From contig CALFEQ010000198.1 in the NCBI GenBank assembly GCA_937949945.1, positions 1-18,184 on the forward strand: a stretch of DNA of 18,184 nt. Reading direction: 5' to 3'. The stretch's first letter is position 1, and each line of letters opens with the position of its first letter. Made by a program: the position numbers and the translations under genes. Source of the stretch: an uncultured Myxococcales bacterium (GTDB lineage: Bacteria; Myxococcota_A; Polyangia; Polyangiales; Polyangiaceae). The notes below the pieces were generated by a model. It was given only the letters and a program-made list of their open reading frames with translations, made no database searches and was not told the origin of the DNA. Shown piece by piece: positions 7,987 through 14,374 of this stretch.

Positions 7987-8472
7987 CTATCCGCGCGGTT
8001 TGGCGCGGGCGGCTCCGCGCTTCTTCGTGCGGGTTGCGCGGCGCTTCTTCGACGGCGTCTTGGCGCGCGTGCGCGTCTTCGCCGGCGTTCCGGTGCGCTT
8101 CTTCGCGCTCGCTCCGGCGCGCTTCTCGGCGCCTGCGCGCTTCTTGGCGCCCGTGCGCGCACGCTTCGACTTCGGCGCCCGTGCACGGACGCGCGGCTCG
8201 GGCGTGATTTCGCCTTCTTCGCGGCGTGCCTTCCATGCTTCACGCGCTTGGCGTGAGAGCGCCTGCCGCGAAGCGGAGCTGCGGGGCATGCGTTTCAGCG
8301 CCTTGCGGACGGCCTTCGAGCGTCGCGGTGACGGAGCAGAGGGCATCCCGATCGCGCCGCCGTGCTCGGCTTGGCCTTTGGCGTACGCGCGCTCGGCGCT
8401 GCGTCGCGTCTTCTCCGAGACGCGCCTCGACCGACCCGGCCGAGAGCGCGCGGTCTTCTTCTTCGCGGCCAT
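7987..8472 (-). CDS. Histone-H1-like basic Lys/Arg/Ala-rich protein
   Basis: 161 residues. The N-terminus is MAAKKKTARSRPGRSRR. A more ordered middle follows (residues about 18-86, SEKTRRSAERAYAKGQAEHGG and KAVRKALKRMP to QAREAWKARREEGE). The C-terminal half (about 92-161) consists of Lys/Arg/Ala/Thr/Pro repeats such as AKKRAGAEKRAGASAKKR, like the tail of histone H1 and bacterial H1-like proteins. It would bind DNA or RNA non-specifically and may compact the nucleoid. ATG at 8472 is preceded by AAGGAG with a 5-base spacer, one of the best ribosome-binding sites in the window, suggesting high expression; upstream in-frame starts are rejected. The C-terminal tail is low-complexity, so homology-based naming should rely on the middle region. 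Confidence 0.78.
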   Translation of the reverse strand: MAAKKKTARSRPGRSRRVSEKTRRSAERAYAKGQAEHGGAIGMPSAPSPRRSKAVRKALKRMPRSSASRQALSRQAREAWKARREEGEITPEPRVRARAPKSKRARTGAKKRAGAEKRAGASAKKRTGTPAKTRTRAKTPSKKRRATRTKKRGAARAKPRG

Positions 8473-8612
8473 CACCACTCCTTCGCTGTTCGTGCGAGCT
8501 CGGGAACGCAAGAGTGGTGCCGCCCGCCTTTCGGGGACGAGGCGCTGCCGCGAGGCGCCGCGGCGTCGTCGACCGAGCGCGCGCGGTCGGTGTTCGAGGT
8601 CGATGGCAGACG

Positions 8613-9422
8613 TCAGCCCTTCGCGCCTTTGGCGAGTCGGGCTTCGAGCTCCTTCACGCGTGCGAGAGCCGCTTCTTTGGCGGCGCGCTCGGCCTCCTTC
8701 GCAGCACGTTCGGCCTCCTTCGCGGCACGCTCGGCTTCTTTGGCAGCGCGCTCGGCTTCTTCGGTAGTGAGCCAGAAGCGCGTCGCTTCGAAGTCGTCGG
8801 CGATGCGGAGCTTGTGTCCTTCGTCGACCACGACGAGGTAGGCGCCGAGCACGGGCGAGCGCGCGGGCCCTTCGCCGGCGTAGACGCGGACGAGGTCACC
8901 GTCTTCGTCGCGGCTCCAGATCTGGAGGCGGAAGGGACCGCCATGCGCGGTCGGACCTGCGAGCTTGGGATCGAAGATCCAGAGCTCGCGGGTCCCGCTG
9001 GCCGCGTACTTGTCGGGCGCAAGGACGTAGTCCTTCCGAGGATTGCCGTCGCTGACGACCTCGACGGCGAGGATCGGCGGAGCGTGCCCCTCGAGCCAGG
9101 TGCGTACGCTCGTGACGTCGGCGGCGTCGTCGCGCGGCGGGGGAGGCGAGAAGACGGACACGTCGGGATCGACGCCGACGTTGGGGTGCTCTGGATCCCA
9201 ACGCACGGCGAGGTTGCGTGTGACCATCGTCGAGCCGACGCGCGCGGCCCATGCGCTGAGCAGGGCCTTGAGGAGCTCGACGGCCTGGTCGTGGATCAGC
9301 GACTCGGGCATCGGCTCCTCGGGGAGCTCCCAGGCGTCGACGCGAGGCACGACCTCGTAGCGCACGCCGACGCGGCTCGACCGTGTCCCCGATCCCGATC
9401 CCGATCGCACGATGCGTTGCAT
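8613..9422 (-). CDS. Uma2-family (DUF820) PD-(D/E)XK nuclease, copy 1, with long coiled-coil tail
   Basis: 269 residues. The Uma2/DUF820 fold is a restriction-endonuclease-like core; cellular targets of this large family are mostly unknown. Key residues: Asp87 (GVDPDVSVF), Glu121 (LAVEVVSDGN) and Lys138 (DKYAASGTRELWIFDP). Residues 40-75 contain the family motif ESLIHDQAVELLKALLSAWA. The C-terminus (about 222-265) is a predicted coiled coil with four exact-length heptads of KAARE/AE type, then ALARVKELEARLA. ATG at 9422 is chosen because coding similarity with the second copy is strong from there; the frame opens earlier (9521) through a non-coding element. AGGTG lies about 5 bases before the ATG. 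It is downstream of, and nearly identical to, the neighbouring copy. Confidence 0.87.
   Translation of the reverse strand: MQRIVRSGSGSGTRSSRVGVRYEVVPRVDAWELPEEPMPESLIHDQAVELLKALLSAWAARVGSTMVTRNLAVRWDPEHPNVGVDPDVSVFSPPPPRDDAADVTSVRTWLEGHAPPILAVEVVSDGNPRKDYVLAPDKYAASGTRELWIFDPKLAGPTAHGGPFRLQIWSRDEDGDLVRVYAGEGPARSPVLGAYLVVVDEGHKLRIADDFEATRFWLTTEEAERAAKEAERAAKEAERAAKEAERAAKEAALARVKELEARLAKGAKG
8676..8759 (-). repeat. Four 21-base units coding coiled-coil heptads
   Basis: Four tandem 21-base units encode the heptad EAERAAK in the Uma2 copy 1 tail. The second Uma2 gene has two units at the matching place. The units differ at synonymous positions. Confidence 0.85.
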
Positions 9423-9520
9423 CCTAGCACCTGGCCTCCTCCGACCACCGCGACCGGATGAGCCATGCGTGTGCCAGAGGTCGTCGCGCGTGATCCCGCC
9501 AACTTCGCCGGCTGACCTCA

Positions 9521-9550
9521 TGGCCGGGCCAGATCACGCCTGGCCCGAGG
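9521..9550. repeat. GC-rich palindromic element, copy 2 of 3
   Basis: TGGCCGGGCCA (9521-9531) is followed after 9 bases by TGGCCCGAGG (9541-9550). GGGCCA can pair with TGGCCC as a 6-bp stem with a 9-base loop. It lies between the two Uma2 genes, about 100 bases upstream of the copy 1 start, inside the duplicated upstream region. Confidence 0.6.
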
Positions 9551-9599
9551 CGGACGAACCGAAGGCGATTACGTCCAATCGGGGGACGTCGTCGTGCCC

Positions 9600-10361
9600 T
9601 CAGCCCTTCTCGCTTCCGGCGAGTCGAGCTTCGAGCTCCTTCACGCGGGCAAGAGCCGCTTCCTTTGCAGCGCGCTCGGCTTCCTTTGCAGCGCGCTCGG
9701 CTTCCTCGGGAGTGAGCCAGAAGCGCGTCGCCTCGAAGTCGTCGGCGATGCGGAGCTTGTGTCCCTCGTCGACGACGACGAGGTAAGCGCCGAGCACGGG
9801 CGAGCGCGCGGGCCCTTCGCCGGCGTAGACGCGGACGAGGTCACCGTCTTCGTCGCGGCTCCAGATCTGGAGGCGGAAGGGACCGCCATGCGCGGTCGGA
9901 CCTGCGAGCTTGGGATCGAAGATCCAGAGCTCGCGGGTCCCGCTGGCCGCGTACTTGTCGGGCGCAAGGACGTAGTCCTTCCGAGGATTGCCGTCGCTGA
10001 CGACCTCGACGGCGAGGATCGGCGGAGCGTGCCCCTCGAGCCAGGTGCGTACGCTCGTGACGTCGGCGGCGTCGTCGCGCGGCGGGGGAGGCGAGAAGAC
10101 GGACACGTCGGGATCGACGCCGACGTTGGGGTGCTCTGGATCCCAACGCACGGCGAGGTTGCGTGTGACCATCGTCGAGCCGACGCGCGCGGCCCATGCG
10201 CTGAGCAGGGCCTTGAGGAGCTCGACGGCCTGGTCGTGGATCAGCGACTCGGGCATCGGCTCCTCGGGGAGCTCCCAGGCTTCGATGCGAAGCACGACCT
10301 CGTAGCGCACGCTGACGCGACTCGACCGCGTACCCGATCCCGATCGCACGATGCGTTGCAT
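9600..10361 (-). CDS. Uma2-family (DUF820) PD-(D/E)XK nuclease, copy 2, with short coiled-coil tail
   Basis: 253 residues and the same domain plan and catalytic residues as the neighbouring copy (Asp in GVDPDVSVF, Glu in LAVEVVSDGN, Lys in DKYAASG). Differences are confined to the ends: the N-terminal Gly/Ser run is one 6-base unit shorter, a few residues differ (for example LRIEAW instead of PRVDAW), the heptad tail has two units instead of four, and the last residues are AGSEKG rather than AKGAKG. ATG at 10361 is chosen for the same reason as in copy 1. The gene follows the Cys-rich lipoprotein gene on the same strand, separated by the hairpin element. Subfunctionalisation or dosage are possible reasons for keeping both. 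Confidence 0.87.
   Translation of the reverse strand: MQRIVRSGSGTRSSRVSVRYEVVLRIEAWELPEEPMPESLIHDQAVELLKALLSAWAARVGSTMVTRNLAVRWDPEHPNVGVDPDVSVFSPPPPRDDAADVTSVRTWLEGHAPPILAVEVVSDGNPRKDYVLAPDKYAASGTRELWIFDPKLAGPTAHGGPFRLQIWSRDEDGDLVRVYAGEGPARSPVLGAYLVVVDEGHKLRIADDFEATRFWLTPEEAERAAKEAERAAKEAALARVKELEARLAGSEKG
9663..9704 (-). repeat. Two 21-base units coding coiled-coil heptads
   Basis: Two tandem 21-base units encode EAERAAK in the tail of Uma2 copy 2. They are identical to each other in sequence, unlike the four diverged units of copy 1. Confidence 0.8.
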
Positions 10362-10450
10362 CCTAGCACCCGACCCCCTCCGGTCAGCGCGGCCGGATGA
10401 GCCACACGTGTGCCAGAGGCCGTCGCGCGTGATCCCGTCCACTTCGCCGG

Positions 10451-10490
10451 CGTGACCCCATGGCCGGGCCACGTCACATGCCGGCCCGAG
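10451..10490. repeat. GC-rich palindromic element, copy 3 of 3
   Basis: CGTGACCCCA (10451-10460) and TGGCCGGGCCA (10461-10471) match copy 1 at 5613-5634 with a single missing C. A second arm CGGCCCGAG starts at 10482, again 21 bases after the first. GGGCC pairs with GGCCC. It sits 3 bases after the stop of the Cys-rich lipoprotein gene and about 100 bases before Uma2 copy 2, so it could act as a terminator, an operator or both. Confidence 0.65.
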
Positions 10491-10493
10491 CCG

Positions 10494-11078
10494 TTACGGC
10501 AACCGCCGCGGCCGACCGGTCAGCTCACCGACGCCCACCTTCCTGTAAGCGCCATCCGCGTACTCGTAGAAGTACTGCTGCTCCTCGCCGTGGATCATGT
10601 GCTCGTAGACGCTGAGACGGCACAGCCCGCCGTCCGGGCGCGGCGCCGAGGTCGGCGAGGCGGTGCAGTGCGGCTCGTTCAGGAAGCTCGTCGTCAGGTC
10701 GCCGACGAGGCGCACGTGTCCCGACTCGACGAGGTAGAGCAGCGTCCTGCAGTTGGTCGTGATGCACCTCGAGAACATGCAGTCGGGCGTGCCGTCGCCG
10801 TCGAGGTCGATCGGCCTGGTCGACGGCTTCATCGACTCGGCGACCTTCTTGGCATCGGCCTCCGCTGCACGGCAGTCGCCGGGGATCGAGCGGCCGAACC
10901 CCGCGGGCTGCGTCGAAGGCTCGTCGGGCGACTCGCGAGCAGACGGCTCCGGAGGAGGGGCGCCCGCGTCGATCGTCCGTACGGCGACGACCACCGGCGG
11001 CGTGCGCTCCGCCGCGCGCTCGTGCGTGCAGTGCGCGAGGATGACGGGACCGAGCGTGCAGACGAACCATCGGCGCAT
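10494..11078 (-). CDS. Cys-rich exported lipoprotein with a calcium-loop-like motif
   Basis: 194 residues. A short signal (1-16) ends at Cys17 in PVILAHC, a probable lipobox with an unusual His before Cys. A Pro/Glu-rich linker (about 36-60) follows. The C-terminal domain (65-185) has Cys69, 100, 105, 110, 138 and 153, possibly three disulfides, and DLDGDGTPDC (91-100), a DxDxDG loop as in FG-GAP, dockerin or thrombospondin type 3 calcium sites. Functions of such proteins are not known; the envelope location follows from the signal. ATG at 11078 has GAGG four bases upstream. It is divergent from the VanZ-like gene. Confidence 0.72.
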   Translation of the reverse strand: MRRWFVCTLGPVILAHCTHERAAERTPPVVVAVRTIDAGAPPPEPSARESPDEPSTQPAGFGRSIPGDCRAAEADAKKVAESMKPSTRPIDLDGDGTPDCMFSRCITTNCRTLLYLVESGHVRLVGDLTTSFLNEPHCTASPTSAPRPDGGLCRLSVYEHMIHGEEQQYFYEYADGAYRKVGVGELTGRPRRLP

Positions 11079-11176
11079 GGGGCCTCGCTTCTACCTGGGG
11101 CTCTCGGCGAGCGTCCCACGCTTTTCGTTCTTCTTCGAGTGCCTCGTCGCGGGCACGGCCCGTGGCCGCTAGCGCG

Positions 11177-11216
11177 GCAGCGACTTCGACATTCGCTGCG
11201 ACCCGTTCCGTCGCAG
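11177..11216 (+). promoter_or_regulatory. Three-arm inverted repeat upstream of the VanZ-like gene
   Basis: GCAGCGA (11177-11183) pairs with TCGCTGC (11193-11199), loop 9. CTGCGAC (11196-11202) pairs with GTCGCAG (11210-11216), loop 7. The two stems share four bases and exclude each other. The structure lies 22 bases before the ATG at 11239, in a 160-base divergent region, so it could be an attenuator-like leader or overlapping operators. The role is inferred. Confidence 0.35.
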
Positions 11217-11238
11217 ACCCTCCGTAGATCCGTCTCCC

Positions 11239-11763
11239 ATGACCTCGAGCGGGGGCTGGTCTGCGGAGGCGAGGTCGGGCACGCTCTCCTGCGAAGGCGC
11301 ACGCGCTCCTTTGAGACGATGCTCGGCGGCGACCGGCGGATGTCGGGCGACGGCGCGACTCCGAACGACCCTGCTGGTCGTGCACGTCGGACTTCCCATC
11401 CTCCTCGGAGCGGCGTCGTACGTGCTCTGGCGGCCGAACGTCATCGCCCTCTCGCTGCTCGGAGTCGGCCAGCGGCCACCGCCGGTCGCGCTCCCCGACG
11501 CCTTTCTGAATCACTTCGCGGACGCGGTGTGGGCGTACTCGGTCACCGCGTTCGTGGCGATCGTGTGGTTCGACGCGTCGCGGCCTTCACGACGACTCTG
11601 GCTCGGCATCGCGCTGGTCGACGTTCTTGGCTTCGAATGTATGCAGCTTACATCGATCGTGCCGGGCACGTTCGACGTCGTCGACCTCGGATGCTCGGTC
11701 ACGGCTCACGTCTGCGCGCGCTTCCTCGCGAATGCGCGTCCGAGGAGAGGAGAGGGAGAATGA
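11239..11763 (+). CDS. Small VanZ-like integral membrane protein
   Basis: 174 residues. Hydrophobic segments lie at about 43-63, 92-111, 118-137 and 147-163. The stretch LPDAFLNHFADAVWAYSVTAFVAIVW (85-110) and the later ECMQLTSIVPGTFDVVDLG (133-151) follow the VanZ-like pattern, in which a Gln before a P-G-T/R-F-D-x-x-D motif faces the membrane. Biochemical function is unknown for most of this group; VanZ itself affects teicoplanin resistance. The first 40 residues are polar and poorly family-like, so the true start could lie farther downstream. It ends with ATGA, overlapping the start of the next gene, so the two form an operon. Confidence 0.65.
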   Translation: MTSSGGWSAEARSGTLSCEGARAPLRRCSAATGGCRATARLRTTLLVVHVGLPILLGAASYVLWRPNVIALSLLGVGQRPPPVALPDAFLNHFADAVWAYSVTAFVAIVWFDASRPSRRLWLGIALVDVLGFECMQLTSIVPGTFDVVDLGCSVTAHVCARFLANARPRRGEGE

Positions 11764-12815
11764 TGCGTGACGGTCCGAGGATCTCGATCACGATCGCCGG
11801 GCTCGCGGTGCTGCTGCTCGCCGCCGTGGGTAGCGGCGGGAAGAAGGCCGAAGGAGGCGGAGGCGATCCGTACGCCGGGCTCCCGCAGAGCGAGAAGGAC
11901 TTCTGCATCGCGGTAGAGACGAGCGCGAAGAAGTACAAAGAAGCGAAGGCCGGCGGTCAGAACGAGCTACAGCTGTCGAAGCTGCGCACGGAACGGAAGC
12001 TCGCCCTTCAGGCAGCGGTGAAGGACGGAATCGTCACGGGCTGGACGGGTACGCTCGGCCAATTGAGGACGACGGGCGATGGCAAGGCCATCGTCGAGAT
12101 CAAGCTGCCGTGTGGCGACGTGCACGTGAAGACTTGGAACAACGCCCTGTCCGACATCGTCGACCGCACGCTCGTCCCGCAGGGATCGAAGCTCTACGAG
12201 GCGCTCGCGACGATGGGCAAAGGAAAGCCCATCGTGTTCAACGGGAAGCTACTGCCCGACGAGAAGAACGGCTTCAGAGAGAGCAGCCTCACCGAGGAAG
12301 GGAGCATGCGCGAGCCCGAGTTCATCATTCGGCTGAGCGCGGTGGGGGCTCCTGGCTCGGCGCTCGTCGAAGCGGCTCCGGCGCCGGCGGAGAAGGCAGG
12401 GGGCGCCGATACGACCCCGAGCCCGTCCGCGGACGCGGCGTTCACGATCTCGAAGGTCTCGGTCCGGGTGCAGGACTCGTTCGCTTCGAAAGGGAAGTAT
12501 GTGAGGGCGAACTTTCAGGCGAAAGCGAAGGAGAAGCCCGAGAAGGGAACTTCCATCGTCGTCAAGTACGCCTGCATGGTGGACGACGACATCGTCGTCG
12601 AGAAAGGCCGCGTGATGGCGGGCCTCGACGACATGGAACCGGGGCAGTCGAAGAGCCTGTCGAGCTCCGTTTGGGCGCTCCACCCGCTCGAGAAGACGCC
12701 GACCTCGTGCACGCTGACGTTCGGTTCAGGCCATCTGCTCGGGGAGCCCGCGTGGAACATGGGCGAGTGGTGCTTCACGCCGCCGGCGACTGTGAAGGAA
12801 GGGGCATGTCCGTAG
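11760..12815 (+). CDS. Exported two-domain protein with a near-lipobox lacking Cys
   Basis: 351 residues. A signal-like segment (8-24, ISITIAGLAVLLLAAVG) is followed by SGGKKAEGGGG, where a lipoprotein would read VGCGG: the AGC serine codon is one base from TGC. An N-terminal domain (about 44-195) contains GTLGQLRTTGDGKAIVEIKLPCG and GKPIVFNGKLLPD, which may be an OB-like beta barrel; a Pro/Ala linker (198-225) leads to a C-terminal beta-rich domain (226-350) with Cys272, 317, 338 and 350. No known family is recognised. It starts at ATG 11760 in an ATGA overlap with the VanZ-like gene and has a GA-rich AGAGGGAG ribosome-binding site. Its last 41 bases overlap the convergent McrC gene. Envelope localisation is inferred. 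Confidence 0.75.
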   Translation: MMRDGPRISITIAGLAVLLLAAVGSGGKKAEGGGGDPYAGLPQSEKDFCIAVETSAKKYKEAKAGGQNELQLSKLRTERKLALQAAVKDGIVTGWTGTLGQLRTTGDGKAIVEIKLPCGDVHVKTWNNALSDIVDRTLVPQGSKLYEALATMGKGKPIVFNGKLLPDEKNGFRESSLTEEGSMREPEFIIRLSAVGAPGSALVEAAPAPAEKAGGADTTPSPSADAAFTISKVSVRVQDSFASKGKYVRANFQAKAKEKPEKGTSIVVKYACMVDDDIVVEKGRVMAGLDDMEPGQSKSLSSSVWALHPLEKTPTSCTLTFGSGHLLGEPAWNMGEWCFTPPATVKEGACP

Positions 12816-14370
12816 CAGCCGCGGCAATGCCGACCATTCGACGCAGAAGGCTCTCGAGCATCGCCGTGCTGTCGAGCGGAGCGAGCGGGACGGCGCCCAC
12901 GCCGTCGACGCTTCCGGCCGGTGATGCCGTGGGGCGGAACTCGCAAGCCTCCGTTCCTGGATAGAGGACCCAGGCGCTCCGTGCGGCTTCGATGGCGTCA
13001 CGGTAGGTGTGCATCTTGTGGATGTCGTCGAGCTTCGCGTCCGCCCGGTCGACATCGGACTCGGCGACGTCGAGCGCCCTCAGCCTGAACTTCGCATCGA
13101 GCACGTGCACGGTCCCGTCCGGCAGAACGACGGCGATGTCCGGGCGCAGCGGGAGTGAATAGGAGGATCGCGTGCCCATGCGGGTCCGCGAGAAGGTGGC
13201 GTTGTAGAGGACGCGAAGGCCGTTATCCCACGCCACCGCGAACTCGCGACCGACCGACACTTCGCGTTCCGTCCGTTTGACGGAGTCCACCCGAGATGGA
13301 GCCCCGAGCAAGCGCTGGAGGACCTCGACGACCTTGAAGTAGCACCACAGCTCGTAGAGAGCCGCGATGTCCCTGCTCTCGAGCAGATCGCGCGCTTGGT
13401 GCGCCGAGATCGGCAAGTGGCGTGTCGCGAGGCGCAGGAGGATGAAGTGCCGGAAGACCTCGCGATACCCGCGGCGGCGCTGGAGGACCGTGGAGCTCGC
13501 CGGGAGCTGAGTCATCGTGCCGACGTCGCGCCATAGCGGGTGGCGGACGAACGGAGCGAGCTGGTCCTCGAGCGCTCGGCACTCGGCGCGGATGCGCTGC
13601 GCGAAGCGTGTCTCGTTCGTGCAGATCTCGCGCATGCGCGCGAGGATTCCCGCGACGCTCCCGAGGAACGCTTTGACGAACCTGTTCTCCGGAGTGTCGA
13701 CCGTCGTGCGGAACTGCCGTTCGGGCAGCATCCTCGGCAGGTGCCCGTCGAGGGCGGCCGGCAATGCGCTTCCGATCGCTCGACATCGAACCATCGGGCC
13801 CGTCGCTCGTGCGATGGCGAGCACGGTCGTGTCGTCGACGCGCTGGACCCTCTCGACGGCGACCGTCTCCGTTTCCCGGAACGCGCGCCGGTACGGCTCG
13901 GCGAGGATGGCGCGCAACGAGGGGCAGAGCTGAACGTTGCGCGGGGCACTCTCGCTCAGGATGTGACGGACGTAGACGTACGAGTGGTAGAGGACGTCGT
14001 CGCGCGTGCTCAGCGAGCGGTCGTAGGGAAGCGCCGTCGCCGTGTCGGAGGAGAAGGGAAGGGCGCTCGCGATGCGGACGATCTCGGCGAGCATCGCGTC
14101 GAAGTGGTTCATGTCCCACTTGCCCGAGACGACCTCCAACGTCCCGAGCCCGCGCACGCGGAGGACGCCGACCGAATTGCGAAAGTCGAGGTGGAGGACC
14201 TCGCGATGGACGCGCCGCGCGACGTCTCTCAGGTCCTCGAACGCGGTCGCGATGAGGTCCGATGGACCTTCCACGGCCCACGCCTGCTCGCCTTCGAGGC
14301 GAATCACACCCCGGCCATCGCAGGCCACGACGACGTTCGGGTCGTGCTGGGAGCGAACGATCAGGCTCAC
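12775..14370 (-). CDS. mcrC: McrC-type (DUF2357) restriction nuclease subunit
   Basis: 531 residues. McrC is the nuclease subunit of McrBC-type (type IV) systems, which cut modified foreign nucleic acid when the McrB motor translocates. Family signs: TPENRFVKAFL (226-236) and YELWCYFKVVEVLQRLL (339-355), both typical of DUF2357; and the PD-(D/E)XK core with Asp411 (RPDIAVV), Asp425 and Lys427 (VLDAKFR), followed by DDIHKMHTYRDA (448-459). All catalytic positions appear intact. The first part (1-150) is beta-rich and would bridge to the McrB ring. GTG at 14370, 4 bases after the McrB stop, is preferred; GTG at 14406 inside McrB is the alternative. The 3' end overlaps the convergent exported-protein gene by 41 bases. 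Confidence 0.9.
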   Translation of the reverse strand: MSLIVRSQHDPNVVVACDGRGVIRLEGEQAWAVEGPSDLIATAFEDLRDVARRVHREVLHLDFRNSVGVLRVRGLGTLEVVSGKWDMNHFDAMLAEIVRIASALPFSSDTATALPYDRSLSTRDDVLYHSYVYVRHILSESAPRNVQLCPSLRAILAEPYRRAFRETETVAVERVQRVDDTTVLAIARATGPMVRCRAIGSALPAALDGHLPRMLPERQFRTTVDTPENRFVKAFLGSVAGILARMREICTNETRFAQRIRAECRALEDQLAPFVRHPLWRDVGTMTQLPASSTVLQRRRGYREVFRHFILLRLATRHLPISAHQARDLLESRDIAALYELWCYFKVVEVLQRLLGAPSRVDSVKRTEREVSVGREFAVAWDNGLRVLYNATFSRTRMGTRSSYSLPLRPDIAVVLPDGTVHVLDAKFRLRALDVAESDVDRADAKLDDIHKMHTYRDAIEAARSAWVLYPGTEACEFRPTASPAGSVDGVGAVPLAPLDSTAMLESLLRRMVGIAAAATDMPLPSQSPAA

Positions 14371-14374
14371 GCCG

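Larger units (their letters stand above)
8613..10493 (-). repeat. Tandem duplication of the Uma2 gene with its upstream region
   Basis: Two direct units, each a Uma2 gene plus about 130 bases of upstream DNA ending in a GC-rich hairpin, occupy roughly 8613-9553 and 9600-10493. Aligned bases are 945 apart over the core. The core 8842-9335 equals 9787-10280 with no mismatch (494 bases), whereas both flanks show several percent divergence. The upstream non-coding DNA is also clearly alignable, with more differences. Confidence 0.9.

Noticed and set aside
8676..8759. Possible CRISPR-like or microsatellite array
   Set aside because: The 21-base repeats lie in frame inside a gene, have no spacers and encode a coiled coil.
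9423..9521. N-terminal extension of Uma2 copy 1, and the matching 10362-10472 in copy 2
   Set aside because: These stretches diverge with indels that do not preserve a shared protein and run into the palindromic element.
10410..11759. Plus-strand 5' extension of the exported-protein frame
   Set aside because: Antisense to the Cys-rich lipoprotein and overlaps the VanZ-like gene, with Arg-rich composition. The signal-like segment and ribosome-binding site support a start at 11760.
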